Shown: positions 1 through 7,946, numbered from the stretch's first letter. The stretch: DNA of 64,000 nt from Sedimentisphaerales bacterium (GCA_016927855.1 JAFGLV010000114.1:1-64000); one strand, 5' to 3'. Translations and numbers: made by a program. The notes: a model not told the origin generated them from the letters alone.

Positions 1-618
1 ATCCAGCCGGTAGCAGGGACGAAGCCACGCCGGGCTGACCAGGTCAAAGTCTGCGATCTGCCGCGCCTCGGAGAGCGTCAGCGTGTGCCCGTTGGAAATG
101 GCGGGAGATTCGGATGAGCCGATTTCGCGTTGAGCCGGCCGTCCCCTGAAGATCACGCCCGGCTGCATAGACTCCGGCTCATCGTAGCTCTCGTAGTACA
201 GCATGTCTTCCCGGTCGAAGCGCATCTGCAGCGAACGTGACTCGGCCACATTCAAGGAAGCCTGTTGAGCGACGACTTCCCGATGCTCCGCCAAATAGAC
301 GTTGATCGTGGCCGAGTCCTCCGTAGGGGCAGTTACCGTCGCACGTCGAGCTGCTTCCAGTTCGTTCTCCAGGTCTTTGATCCGTCGGTATGACACGAGC
401 CAGACCGACGCAGACGCCAGAACAAGACTTGCCGCTGCCAGATAACCAACTCTGCGCCAGCACGCGCGTCTCCAGGTGGTCGGCCTGCCCGGAGTGGCTC
501 GTTCTCGCGCCTTCGCCAAGGCTTGCTCCACGTCGGCCACCACCCGCTGATCCATGCGGCCAGTGGTGGTCTCGTTCCAGTTCCGGATCATTTGCCTTAT
601 GTCATTTGCCGGTCTCAT
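1..618 (-). CDS. Putative anti-sigma membrane protein, partial (3' end beyond window)
   Basis: The frame is open from an ATG at 618 down to the window edge (206 codons, no stop), so the C-terminus is missing. The ATG overlaps the stop of the upstream sigma gene by four bases (ATGA), which implies translational coupling. Residues 1-55 are hydrophilic and basic. Residues about 58-75 (GYLAAASLVLASASVWLV) form one membrane segment, followed by a charged, heptad-like stretch at about 78-93 and a polar outer domain. The same arrangement (short cytoplasmic head, one membrane span, outer part, coupled to an ECF sigma gene) recurs at 2002-3312 and 5214-5654. An anti-sigma role is inferred from this arrangement; I do not recognise a zinc-binding anti-sigma motif. 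Confidence 0.6.
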   Translation of the reverse strand, partial: MRPANDIRQMIRNWNETTTGRMDQRVVADVEQALAKARERATPGRPTTWRRACWRRVGYLAAASLVLASASVWLVSYRRIKDLENELEAARRATVTAPTEDSATINVYLAEHREVVAQQASLNVAESRSLQMRFDREDMLYYESYDEPESMQPGVIFRGRPAQREIGSSESPAISNGHTLTLSEARQIADFDLVSPAWLRPCYRLD

Positions 619-1157
619 TCGGTGACCTCGCTGTTCAACAGTGACCGCAGTTTGTCCAGTCCATACCGATAGCGTCCGTGCGCTGTACTGAGCGAGACGC
701 ATTGGGCCTGGGCGACGTCCTTGAACGTCATCTCGGCCTTGAGATGGAGCAGGACCGCTTCGCGCTGCTCGTAGGGCAGTTGGGCCAGGGCTTGTTCCAG
801 GCGTATCCCTTGCTCTGCTGCCGTGGCCAGTTCTTCCGGATCAACCGCACGGCATCCGGCCACTTCCCCCGGTGCCGGGGCTTGCGTCCATCGGACCCGG
901 GCTCGGAGCCGGTCGCGCGCCAGGTTGGCGGTGCAGGTCGCCAGGTAGCCTTTGAGACTCCCGGTCAGGCGGAACTGCGCCGCCGACTCAGCGAAACGGA
1001 CGAATACGTCGTGCACGATGTCTTCGGCCGCCGCTCGCTCGCCCAGCAGGCCCGTCGCCAGCGTGAGCAGATAGTCCTTGTGCTTGAGGTAGATCCGGCA
1101 CATGGCCTCCTGGCTGCCGTGCCGACACCTTAGAACAAGTAACCTGTCTTCCAACAT
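615..1157 (-). CDS. ECF-type RNA polymerase sigma factor
   Basis: This 180-residue protein has the two-domain ECF layout. Region 2 lies near residues 15-80, with the core-binding motif AAAEDIVHDVFVRFAE, and region 4 near 115-175, with PYEQREAVLLHLKAEMTF followed by a helix-turn-helix (KDVAQAQCVSLSTAHGRYRYG). The frame stays open upstream to 1517, but that extension overlaps a remnant gene and a terminator. I chose ATG 1157 because it gives MLEDRLLVLR, matching the starts of the sibling sigma factors at 3309-3860 and 5651-6199 (MLEDKVLLWR, MLEDQLLIWQ) and their lengths of 182-183 residues. ATG 1205 is the alternative start. It is coupled by ATGA overlap to the membrane protein downstream. The regulon cannot be told from sequence. 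Confidence 0.85.
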   Translation of the reverse strand: MLEDRLLVLRCRHGSQEAMCRIYLKHKDYLLTLATGLLGERAAAEDIVHDVFVRFAESAAQFRLTGSLKGYLATCTANLARDRLRARVRWTQAPAPGEVAGCRAVDPEELATAAEQGIRLEQALAQLPYEQREAVLLHLKAEMTFKDVAQAQCVSLSTAHGRYRYGLDKLRSLLNSEVTE

Positions 1158-1254
1158 CCCAAGGCCTGCCCGATTCGCGTTCGGCTGACGATCGTCTACC
1201 ATCATAACGACCGAGCGACATCTTTTTACATAGCGGCAGCGATTTCCGGCGCAT

Positions 1255-1288
1255 GAAAAAAGCCGAGCCTCCGCCGGCCCGGCCCTGT
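1255..1288 (-). terminator. Rho-independent terminator
   Basis: On the minus strand a GC-rich hairpin (GCCGGGCCGGCGGAGGCTCGGC) core of 22 bases is followed directly by TTTTTT. It lies about 20 bp past the remnant exported-protein gene that ends at 1309. Nearly the same hairpin stands in the same position after the intact homologue (3956-3990), so the terminator was probably duplicated with the module. Confidence 0.75.
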
Positions 1289-1308
1289 CGCGCGAATCTG
1301 AAGTGTAC

Positions 1309-1620
1309 CTATTGCTTGATTTTGAAGTTGTACCCACCTGCCTCCGCTCTTGGAATGTCTTGGCCTCGGCAATGGAGGGTAAAGCCTTCGGCTGTCTTGG
1401 TGTAGTCGAACGACAGGCCACTGAACGGGTCGGGCGGCAAATTCGGCGGGAGACTCTCGGGCAGTTGTCCCGTTTGGGCCAGAGCGATGTAGATATCGAT
1501 CGCCGCCAGAAGGGCATTGAGGCGTGCCTGCCTTTGGGTGGTCAATTCATAGGTTCTCTTTATCGCCGGCCCAAGCCCATCGCAATAGGCCTCCAGCGAC
1601 GCGTCCGGGGTAGGGCAAAC
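1309..1620 (-). pseudogene. C-terminal remnant of the exported protein family seen at 4011-5195
   Basis: The last part of this frame matches the C-terminus of the intact 394-residue protein at 4011-5195: LLAAIDIYIALAQTG against LLTAIDLYIAKAKTG, DPFSGLSFDYTKTAEGF against DLFSGKPFTYTMTAEGF. The homology continues upstream of the possible TTG at 1545, through the stretch TPDASLEAYCDGLGP, to about 1615-1620. There it stops next to a dispersed repeat that carries an in-frame TAA. About three quarters of the gene, including the signal peptide, is missing. I read this as one half of a collapsed sigma/anti-sigma/exported-protein module; the other half is the sigma fragment at 1669-1860. Confidence 0.7.
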
Positions 1621-1637
1621 CGCGATGCACCCTTGCC

Positions 1638-1663
1638 GATGCCCTTACGGGCACACTACAAGC
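1638..1663 (-). repeat. Dispersed repeat, family B (TTGTAGTGTGCCCGT)
   Basis: On the minus strand this reads TTGTAGTGTGCCCGT then AAGGGCA, the same unit found at 41384, 48444, 52448, 36531 and 52965. It lies exactly between the sigma fragment and the exported-protein fragment, that is, at the deletion junction of the collapsed module. Confidence 0.7.
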
Positions 1664-1668
1664 AGCCC

Positions 1669-1860
1669 CTACTCCTGGTTCGTGTTCGTTTGCCCAAGCA
1701 CGATATTGCGGGTCGTAGTCCGCCCGCCCTTGAGAACCACCTGGTTCGCCAGGCCGAGTGCCAGAGTCAGCAGCATGTGGACATACTTGGCGTACATGCG
1801 AGGCAATGCCTCTCGGCTGCCACGCCGCACTCTCCACTTCAATACCTCGGCTTCGATCAT
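1669..1860 (-). pseudogene. N-terminal fragment of an ECF sigma factor
   Basis: The 63-residue frame opens with VLKWRVRRGSREALPRMYAKY, which aligns with the start of the intact sigma factor at 3309-3860 (VLLWRLRRGSTRALSYIYSKY). It keeps the first helix of region 2 (LLTLALGL), then loses similarity before the core-binding helix and ends. Region 4, the membrane partner and most of the following exported protein are gone. The sequence upstream carries ATTATGTAAAA, close to GCTATGTAAAA upstream of the sigma gene at 1157, which suggests a shared promoter or leader origin. Confidence 0.7.
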
Positions 1861-1939
1861 GGCCGACTCACAAACGGGACACCAGAGCGCTTTCTACCCT
1901 ATACCACACCGCTCGGTCCCCATTTTACATAATCGGCGC

Positions 1940-1975
1940 AAGAGAAAGCCGAGCTCTGTGGCTCGGCCTCATTTT
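1940..1975 (-). terminator. Rho-independent terminator
   Basis: Minus-strand hairpin with arms GCCGAGCC / GGCTCGGC-like (GCCGAGCCACAGAGCTCGGC), followed by TTTCTC, about 30 bp after the stop of the gene at 2002-3312. It is related in sequence and position to the terminators at 1255-1288 and 3956-3990. Confidence 0.7.
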
Positions 1976-2001
1976 CTCATAAGATCTCACCCGACGCGTG
2001 A

Positions 2002-3312
2002 CTACGGCTTCTCCATCTCGGCCAGCTCTTCGGGCGTGACGGTTCTGGTGGTCAGGTCGCCGAAGAACACGCGGTACTGACCGTCATCGAGCCGCCATCG
2101 GAGCAGCACCTTGTCCGCCTGGCCCGGCCCCACCGTCTCGCCGTAATACGCCGGGTTGTTGTCGGTCGCAACGGTTTGCTCGTAGCACCATCCAAGCATT
2201 GAGAGCAGAGTTATATCGTTCATCATCTTGGTCTTGTCATCGTACGACAGACCGTCCAGGGAATCCGGTCCATCATACCCTATGAGTCCGAGTAGCTCGT
2301 CTCTAACAGATTCCATGGCCTTCATGTCCAAACTGACTGGATAATGTCCGACAAGCTCAGCGAACAACCTCAACCCTCTGATCATAGTGTCCTCGTTGGT
2401 ACGGGGAATGGTCCAATCTCCAACTACTGAAGTGTAATCCGCAGGTATGGCCGGCTCAAAATCGTTGTCATCGACCACGACGTTCCAATGAAAATCATAA
2501 CTGCTCTCGACGCTGCGTGTCGCTTTATCTGAGAGAAGGTCTTCTTCCAAGCGCACAGGCAGAAAGGTCTGCACATCTACCCAAAGCTTCACGTCTACCT
2601 TCGCATACTCCTCCCTGTACTCGGGTTGCCAGAAGAAACCGCTTCGATAGGCAACATCAGTCGTTCGGAATCCTTCCACGGTCACTCCGTCGATGACGGA
2701 TTGCCCCAGACTGATGTGGTCACAGGCAAGGATTTGTCTCACGATGGTGTGCGGGTCATTGTACTCCTCTTTGTAGTTGTCAATCTCTCTTTGTTCGTAT
2801 TTCACAGTAGCATACGTTTTTTCGTCATGACTGATGTAGATTATGGAACCTTCCTGTGGCAAGATGTATCGCTCCCCCACAAGAGTATCCCCGTTATTTG
2901 GATCAACTGTTTGCACAGTGACTTTTACTCCACGTTCCCGTGATACGAGCACGGTGCCGGTCCATTCGCTCGGTGTTTCTTCGCTGGTCACAGTGGAACG
3001 CATCTGATATGTGTAGGTCATCACGTGGTCGAGTTTTTCCAGGACGTCGGCGAGGGTTACGCCCGATCCCGTGCCTTTCCAGAGCAATGCGCCGATCAAA
3101 CACGCGATGGCAACAACCGCTGCGGCAGTGATTTTCATCATGGGGCTTTTCATGATCGTTCTCCTATGAACCTGCGTCGTCACAGCCGACCCTTGCCTCT
3201 TATATTCTTCCATGGCCTTCGTCAGCGTGCTGAGGACCCTGCGATGTGTCTCGGCGCCGGCGTGGTGGCGCAATTGTCTAATTTGTCGTTCGATGTCTCT
3301 ATCAGTCTTCAT
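2002..3312 (-). CDS. Membrane-anchored LolA/RseB-like protein, putative anti-sigma regulator
   Basis: This 436-residue protein starts at an ATG that overlaps the stop of the sigma gene by four bases. Residues 1-55 are a basic cytoplasmic head (DIERQIRQLRHH), about 61-78 a single membrane span (ITAAAVVAIACLIGALLW), and the rest is outside the membrane. From about residue 85 (TLADVLEKLDHVMTYTYQMRS) the pattern resembles the LolA/RseB fold: a helix, then strands such as KVDVKLWVDVQTFLPVRLE. In proteobacteria RseB-type domains sense envelope signals and bind an anti-sigma factor; here head and sensor would be one chain, which is inference. By eye its DNA is AT-richer than its neighbours, especially around 2700-2900, which could reflect transfer or relaxed selection. 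Confidence 0.6.
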   Translation of the reverse strand: MKTDRDIERQIRQLRHHAGAETHRRVLSTLTKAMEEYKRQGSAVTTQVHRRTIMKSPMMKITAAAVVAIACLIGALLWKGTGSGVTLADVLEKLDHVMTYTYQMRSTVTSEETPSEWTGTVLVSRERGVKVTVQTVDPNNGDTLVGERYILPQEGSIIYISHDEKTYATVKYEQREIDNYKEEYNDPHTIVRQILACDHISLGQSVIDGVTVEGFRTTDVAYRSGFFWQPEYREEYAKVDVKLWVDVQTFLPVRLEEDLLSDKATRSVESSYDFHWNVVVDDNDFEPAIPADYTSVVGDWTIPRTNEDTMIRGLRLFAELVGHYPVSLDMKAMESVRDELLGLIGYDGPDSLDGLSYDDKTKMMNDITLLSMLGWCYEQTVATDNNPAYYGETVGPGQADKVLLRWRLDDGQYRVFFGDLTTRTVTPEELAEMEKP

Positions 3313-3860
3313 GGCTCTACCTGGCCGTTCAACATGGACCGCAGTCTGCTTATTCCATACCGGTACCGGCTCTCGGTCGTCTTCGCGGAGACTCCCTGCA
3401 CGTCCGCGACGTCGCGAAACTTCAGACCGACCTGCAGGTGAAGCAACACAGCCTCTTGTTGCTCACGCGGAAGCTGCTGCAATGCTTCGCGCAGCTTGTG
3501 GCTTTCTTCATCGTTGATGGCCCTCTGCAGCGGGTCGTCTTGCCTCGATTCGACGTGGCTGGCGGTTTCAAGCGGCGCGCCGACCCTGTGTCGATCCCTT
3601 CTGAGAATATCGCGCGACCGATTGGCAACGCATTTCGCGAGGTAACCCTTAAGGCTGCCGGTGAGCTCGAATGCGTCCAGCGTCTCGATAAACCTGGTGA
3701 AGACGTCCTGCAGCACGTCTTCTGCTCGATCCGCGCGGCCGAGAAGACTGACCGCCAGGCTTAGCAGATCGTTCTCGTACTTGCTGTAGATATAGCTCAG
3801 CGCCCGCGTGCTGCCGCGCCGCAGTCTCCACAGCAGTACCTTGTCTTCAAGCATCGCCAT
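3309..3860 (-). CDS. ECF-type RNA polymerase sigma factor
   Basis: A 183-residue sigma factor with the full ECF layout. Region 2 carries LLSLAVSLLGRADRAEDVL and QDVFTRFIETL; region 4 carries LREALQQLPREQQEAVLLHL and the helix-turn-helix KFRDVADVQGVSAKTTESR. The start gives MAMLEDKVLLWR, with a second in-frame ATG two codons on. It is the best-preserved member of the tandem family with 615-1157 and 5651-6199. Downstream it overlaps the membrane protein at 2002-3312 by four bases, so the pair should be made together. An upstream TATAGT lies about 40 bp before the start, but I cannot assign a promoter with confidence. Confidence 0.9.
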   Translation of the reverse strand: MAMLEDKVLLWRLRRGSTRALSYIYSKYENDLLSLAVSLLGRADRAEDVLQDVFTRFIETLDAFELTGSLKGYLAKCVANRSRDILRRDRHRVGAPLETASHVESRQDDPLQRAINDEESHKLREALQQLPREQQEAVLLHLQVGLKFRDVADVQGVSAKTTESRYRYGISRLRSMLNGQVEP

Positions 3861-3955
3861 TGGGCCGCCCGACGTCGGAAAGATCGACTTCTGGTACTAT
3901 AACGCACACCGGCAGCGTTTTCCTCTAACCGCCAGCGCAGATTCCTCCGGCGCAT

Positions 3956-3990
3956 GAAAAAGGCCGAGCCTCCGCCGGCCCGGCCTGTTG
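3956..3990 (-). terminator. Rho-independent terminator
   Basis: Minus-strand hairpin GGCCGGGCCGGC / GAGGCTCGGCC followed by TTTTT, about 20 bp after the stop of the exported protein at 4011. It separates module C (6199-4011) from module B (3860-2002) and is nearly identical to the terminator at 1255-1288. Confidence 0.8.
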
Positions 3991-4010
3991 GGTGTCGAAG
4001 CGCGGGGGGT

Positions 4011-5195
4011 CTACTGGCCTGTCTTGAACTCAAACTGGCTCCGCTTGCTGTCCGGGTTCTGGCTGCGGAGCATGAAACCCTCCGCGGTCATGGTGTAGGT
4101 GAAGGGCTTGCCGCTGAACAAATCGGGCGGTGAATCGGCAGGCAGGGCGTCAGGCAATCGCCCCGTCTTGGCTTTGGCGATGTAGAGATCGATCGCCGTC
4201 AAAAGGACATTGAGGTGCGTGTCCTTTCTCACGGTTAGCAGGTAGATTCGCTTCATTGAGTCAGGGGAAAGAGACATCGAAGCCAGAGTGGCATCCGGGT
4301 TGTCCTTCATCTGCTCGTTCAGTTCCTTGGCCAGTTCGTCGAGCGCGGCGGACATTTCGGTGTACGGCCGTTTCGACGCGAGCAGCTTGCTGATTCTGGC
4401 CATGGCGCTGAGCCAGTAGTCGCGGTTGCGCTGAAAGAAGGCCTCGTCGCCTTGGCTGAGACGCTGGAAAAGAGGATCTTCGGAAGGGTCGGCGCCTGCC
4501 TCGCGGGCCGACTTGAGCAGCGCCGGCACCGCGTCCTTAGTCATCGTAGCCGTACACACCTGGGCCTCCTGCGTCAGGGCGGCTGCGACGGAGGGGAACC
4601 CCTTTCCGGCCTGAATGAACTGCTCTTTGAAGCGGGTCAGCGCGTCGGCGTCGCTTGGCAAGACAGCCAAGACCTTCTCGCTGGTCCCGTAGGCGAGCGC
4701 GTCTACCGCGACGCCCACCAGATAGCTGATGAGCGTCTTGTCGCAGACATGTACCGCCATCTTTCGCATCGTCACGCAGTGATCGAGCGCCGTTTGGTAG
4801 TTGCCTCCCAGCGCCTGCCATCTAGCCTCCGCTGCCAGCAGAAAGCCAATCTGGCGGAAATGGGAGAAGTTGGGCATCGTCAGCTCGACCCCTCGGGAGT
4901 AGTCATAACCCCAGTCGCACTTGGTGATGTTGGCCGCTCTTGCGACGAGGTCGACGATAGGGCGGTTCTTCTCCATGAACTTGTCGATGGTGTCGTTGGA
5001 GGCAATCTCTCCCCCTCGGAAGTCGTCGAACGTCTTAGTCATGGTCGCGTCCGGCTTCTCGTAGAGCAGGAAGGCCTGGTAGTAGAGCAACGCGGCGTTG
5101 TCCGGCGGCTGAGCCAGAGTGATCACGCCGGAGGCGAGCACTACCAGAGTCGCACACGCCACGATACATGATTTGCGGCTAGCTGATGTTTGCAT
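4011..5195 (-). CDS. Exported protein of unknown function, third gene of a sigma module
   Basis: A 394-residue protein with a clear signal peptide (KSCIVACATLVVLASGVITLA, cleaved near residue 29). The mature part is mostly helical and begins with PPDNAALLYYQAFLLYEKPD, then alternating helices through HCVTMRKMAVHVCDKTL and the conserved C-terminal block LLTAIDLYIAKAKTGRLPDALP. I do not recognise a named domain or catalytic motif. It lies 18 bp after the putative anti-sigma gene at 5214-5654 and before a terminator, so it is probably co-transcribed with that sigma pair. A truncated copy of its C-terminus survives at 1309-1620. A role in envelope sensing or as sigma target is guesswork from position. 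Confidence 0.65.
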   Translation of the reverse strand: MQTSASRKSCIVACATLVVLASGVITLAQPPDNAALLYYQAFLLYEKPDATMTKTFDDFRGGEIASNDTIDKFMEKNRPIVDLVARAANITKCDWGYDYSRGVELTMPNFSHFRQIGFLLAAEARWQALGGNYQTALDHCVTMRKMAVHVCDKTLISYLVGVAVDALAYGTSEKVLAVLPSDADALTRFKEQFIQAGKGFPSVAAALTQEAQVCTATMTKDAVPALLKSAREAGADPSEDPLFQRLSQGDEAFFQRNRDYWLSAMARISKLLASKRPYTEMSAALDELAKELNEQMKDNPDATLASMSLSPDSMKRIYLLTVRKDTHLNVLLTAIDLYIAKAKTGRLPDALPADSPPDLFSGKPFTYTMTAEGFMLRSQNPDSKRSQFEFKTGQ

Positions 5196-5213
5196 GATCT
5201 TTCCTTTCCGGGC

Positions 5214-5654
5214 CTACCGGCCCTCAAGTTCGACGATCAGGTCTTTGATCGATACTTCCTTCGGTTTTCCATCTACTTTCTCAGCCGCCTCCTCGCAGTG
5301 TGCTTCGAGCGCATCGGGCCCACCTTGGCGGTAGACGGCTTTGAGCCGTCCCACCGTGAGCATCTCGGCCGCGGACATCGGCGCTGCCGGCGGCGCGACG
5401 TCCCTCGACCCAGATGACCCACGACGGCTGACCAGCACAGCAGTTACGAGCGCGACCAGAACGACCGCAGCCAGCGCCAGGTACCCCAGCCGCATTCGGC
5501 GGGGAACACTCCCGAGGGCGGAGGTGCCACATGGTCTGGAGCGACGGTGCAGGTCTGCCAGATCGCGCGCGATCTCGTAATCCCTCTTGACGTCGACCTC
5601 GATATCCAGGTCGGCACGCCGGAAAGATCGTTCGATGTCCTTTGCCGATCTCAT
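5214..5654 (-). CDS. Small single-pass membrane protein, putative anti-sigma factor
   Basis: The 146-residue frame is taken from the ATG at 5654, which overlaps the sigma stop (ATGA); the longer frame to 5867 runs inside the sigma gene and is rejected. Residues 1-52 are charged and begin RSAKDIERSFRRADLDIEVD, resembling the DIERQIRQL start of the protein at 2002-3312. Residues about 57-75 (GYLALAAVVLVALVTAVLV) span the membrane once. The roughly 70-residue outer tail holds SAAEMLTVGRLKAVYRQGG and ends in acidic helices. There is no recognisable HxxxCxxC zinc motif. The anti-sigma role is inferred from coupling, topology and repetition of this arrangement in three modules. Confidence 0.6.
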   Translation of the reverse strand: MRSAKDIERSFRRADLDIEVDVKRDYEIARDLADLHRRSRPCGTSALGSVPRRMRLGYLALAAVVLVALVTAVLVSRRGSSGSRDVAPPAAPMSAAEMLTVGRLKAVYRQGGPDALEAHCEEAAEKVDGKPKEVSIKDLIVELEGR

Positions 5655-6199
5655 GATTCCAACTCGCTGTTCAAAACTGACCTGAGTTTCTCCAGAGCGT
5701 AGCGGTAGCGACCCTTGGCGGTGTTGACCGATACGCCTTGCAGCCTGGCGATCTGCCCGAATTTCACGCCGCCGCGCAGGTGCATGACGACCGCCTCGCG
5801 CTGCTCGTACGGAAGCTGCGCCAGGGCGCCGCTCCAGCGCTCGAGCTGTTCGCTGTACGTGACCCACTGTTCAGGCGTCCTGGCCGGCGAAGGCACCGTC
5901 GCCGCTTCGTCCAGGCCCGCCGCACGCCTGCGCTGACTCGCGCGGTTCCGGTTGCGAGCGGCGTTGGCGACGCAGGTCAGCAGGTAGCCCTTGAGGCTCT
6001 TGCGCAGCGTCAAGCCTTCCGCGGACTTCGCCAGGGAGACGAAGACGTCATGCACGATGTCTTCGGCTTCGACCCGATCGTGCAGCAACAACGCGGCCAG
6101 CCTCAGCAGGTCCGTCCGGTATCTCCGGTAGACTTGGCAGAAGGCGTCAGTGTCTCCGCCTTTGAGCTGCCAGATAAGCAACTGGTCCTCAAGCATCAC
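5651..6199 (-). CDS. ECF-type RNA polymerase sigma factor
   Basis: A 182-residue ECF sigma factor. Region 2 holds LLRLAALLLHDRVEAEDIV and HDVFVSLAKSAEG; region 4 holds LAQLPYEQREAVVMHLRGGV and the helix-turn-helix KFGQIARLQGVSVNTAKGR. The frame opens with GTG at 6199 directly followed by ATG at 6196; an AGGAG lies 9-10 bases upstream of the GTG, so either may be used. It is the first gene of module C (sigma, membrane partner, exported protein, terminator at 3956-3990). The upstream 240 bp are filled with dispersed repeats, so its promoter must lie within about 40-50 bp of the start. Confidence 0.87.
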   Translation of the reverse strand: MMLEDQLLIWQLKGGDTDAFCQVYRRYRTDLLRLAALLLHDRVEAEDIVHDVFVSLAKSAEGLTLRKSLKGYLLTCVANAARNRNRASQRRRAAGLDEAATVPSPARTPEQWVTYSEQLERWSGALAQLPYEQREAVVMHLRGGVKFGQIARLQGVSVNTAKGRYRYALEKLRSVLNSELES

Positions 6200-6335
6200 A
6201 AAGTGACTCTCCTAAGCTCAGGATAATCACCTATAAGACAATCGGGTAGGGCCTTGGGTATGGGAAAGCGAGGTTTTTTTGCAGGAACCGCTCGTGTGTG
6301 CCGGCAAGCTCCAAGCGCGACGCCTCGCGTCTGGC

Positions 6336-6393
6336 GCAGGTCCTATCGGTCCTATACGACCGGTTCCGAACGCCGTGGACGTTCGGGAACTGC
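6336..6393. repeat. Dispersed repeat, family F (AGGTCCTATCGGTCCTATAC)
   Basis: A short run of near-tandem GGTCCTAT units is flanked on each side by a hairpin (GCGACGCCTCGCGTC-type on the left, CCGAACGCCGTGGACGTTCGG-like on the right). The same three-part design recurs at 20920-20985 in the RND operon. It lies between the sigma gene and the GH57 gene, outside coding sequence. Confidence 0.65.
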
Positions 6394-6395
6394 AA

Positions 6396-6442
6396 CGAGG
6401 GCAAGCTGCCCTCGATACGCGCGGGCGGGACGCCCGCGACAC
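6396..6442. repeat. Dispersed repeat, family E (two adjacent hairpins)
   Basis: CGAGGGCAAGCTGCCCTCG forms the first hairpin and GCGGGCGGGACGCCCGC the second, followed by GACAC. The same pair in the same order occurs at 30510-30554, and the second hairpin alone at 30416-30443. It ends at the stop codon of the GH57 gene and may also serve as its terminator. Confidence 0.65.
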
Positions 6443-6443
6443 G

Positions 6444-7901
6444 TCAGAAGTCGTGATTGAGGATGTCGATGGCGCGGCGGCAGAGCTCGCGGCCGTAATC
6501 GACCCAGATGCCTTCACCCCAGTAGCGATAGCAGCTCGTCTGCGTGATCAGCAGGTGGTAGAGCGCGTTGCGGTAGCGCCGCTCCGAAGGCGAGACGTTC
6601 TTGTCGAGGACCTTGGAGGCGAACAGGGCGCTGGCCTTCTCCATGGGTCCGAGCACGCTTTCGTAGCCTTTGACCCAGGAGATGTTGTTGGTCCAACTGC
6701 CGCCTTCGACGTGGAAGCGGTTGTCCTCGGCTTCCAGCTTCTTGATGGTCTCGGCCAGCGCGTCGGGTCCGGCTCCGTCCTTGAATCGCTGCCAGATGCG
6801 GTGCTGCATGATCGGCTGGATGGCCGGGAGGTTCTCCTCCTTCAGCCCGAGCGTGTCGAGGTATTCGAGGTACTCGGTGACGTTGACCGGCGGGGTCTCG
6901 GTGCCTGAGCTTTCGTGGATAACGCTTTGGTACTTGCTGGGGAATTCGTTCATCATGACGCCGCCGTTCTCGCCGTCGGAGATCTGCGTGACCAGCGACG
7001 GGATCGACTGGCCGGCGACGTCGACGCGGCCCAGCCCTTTGGCCTCGTAGTAAGGCTGCATCTGGCCGATGAGCTTGGTGTCGCTGCCCTGGGTCTTGAT
7101 GATCGCGGTGATGCTCAGGCTGTCGCCGGAGGAGTTCTTCGCGACCAGCCGGTAGGGCCGGTGCGCCCCTTGAATGCCGCCGCCATCCTCGACGCGCTCG
7201 ACGGTGTGCTCCTGGACGAGGACCCAGCGGTAGCCGCACTCTTTGAGGGTCTTGACGAACTCGTACGCGACGTCGGGGTGGTTCGGCAGCGCCATCTCCG
7301 AAGGTGAGAACCCGCGCAGCCGGCTGACCGCCTCCTCACCGAATATCCCGGCGAAGTGATTCTGCCAGGCGCGCACGTGCAGGCGGTAGTCCTGTACCGG
7401 TGTCGAAGGCGCCACCGCGTGTCCCCAGGCGCTGCCCAGCCATTCGACGCACCGGCGGTATTGCGGGTCGCACGTGATCGTCCGCAAGCTGTCGAAAACG
7501 TCGTTCAGGCCCATCTTGCGCAGGCCGTGCAGGAGCGTGCCGGAGTAGTCGAACATCACTCTGGGCTGCTTGCCCTCATGGACCAGCTTGGGGATGAACT
7601 CACCCATCCGCTTGTAGCACCAGTGGAAGACGCCGGCGTTGTGGTTGTCGCCGACGCTGGGATTCTCCATCATGTGCTGGAGATTGCTGATGACCTCCGC
7701 GGTACGCAGGTCGTTGCCGCCGGCGGGAATGAGCGGTTGGTGCATGTGCAACGCGACTGCATAGGCGCTCTTGATGCGTCCGAAGTCGATCCCGCTCTCC
7801 GGCAGATAGACCGGGTCCTTCCGACGCACCGCCTGCGCGATCGCTTCCTCGTTGCCACAGATATTCGGCAATCCTTCAACGTATTCCGCTATCATCGTCA
7901 T
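6444..7901 (-). CDS. GH57 family glycoside hydrolase (alpha-amylase-like)
   Basis: This 485-residue protein has no signal peptide and so is cytoplasmic. The first GH57 signature is ALHMHQPLIPAG (about residues 51-62). Further blocks are VMFDYSGTLLHGL, RGFSPSEMALPNHPDV, the likely nucleophile region, and ISDGENGGVMMNEF, the likely acid/base region. The exact catalytic residues cannot be fixed without an alignment. It is the last gene of the alpha-glucan cluster, 45 bp after the phosphorylase, so a hydrolytic or glucanotransferase role on internal glucan is likely. It differs from the GH57 branching enzyme at 11350-13002 in length and motifs. Substrate (amylose, limit dextrin or maltodextrin) is not decided by sequence. 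Confidence 0.8.
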   Translation of the reverse strand: MTMIAEYVEGLPNICGNEEAIAQAVRRKDPVYLPESGIDFGRIKSAYAVALHMHQPLIPAGGNDLRTAEVISNLQHMMENPSVGDNHNAGVFHWCYKRMGEFIPKLVHEGKQPRVMFDYSGTLLHGLRKMGLNDVFDSLRTITCDPQYRRCVEWLGSAWGHAVAPSTPVQDYRLHVRAWQNHFAGIFGEEAVSRLRGFSPSEMALPNHPDVAYEFVKTLKECGYRWVLVQEHTVERVEDGGGIQGAHRPYRLVAKNSSGDSLSITAIIKTQGSDTKLIGQMQPYYEAKGLGRVDVAGQSIPSLVTQISDGENGGVMMNEFPSKYQSVIHESSGTETPPVNVTEYLEYLDTLGLKEENLPAIQPIMQHRIWQRFKDGAGPDALAETIKKLEAEDNRFHVEGGSWTNNISWVKGYESVLGPMEKASALFASKVLDKNVSPSERRYRNALYHLLITQTSCYRYWGEGIWVDYGRELCRRAIDILNHDF

Positions 7902-7946
7902 AACGTAACCCCTCGGGATCTGCGATTCAGTGGTTGCAATTGGCTA

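Noticed and set aside
1158-1517. N-terminal extension of the first sigma factor
   Set aside because: It crosses a terminator and the remnant gene in another frame; the sibling sigma factors fix the start near MLED.
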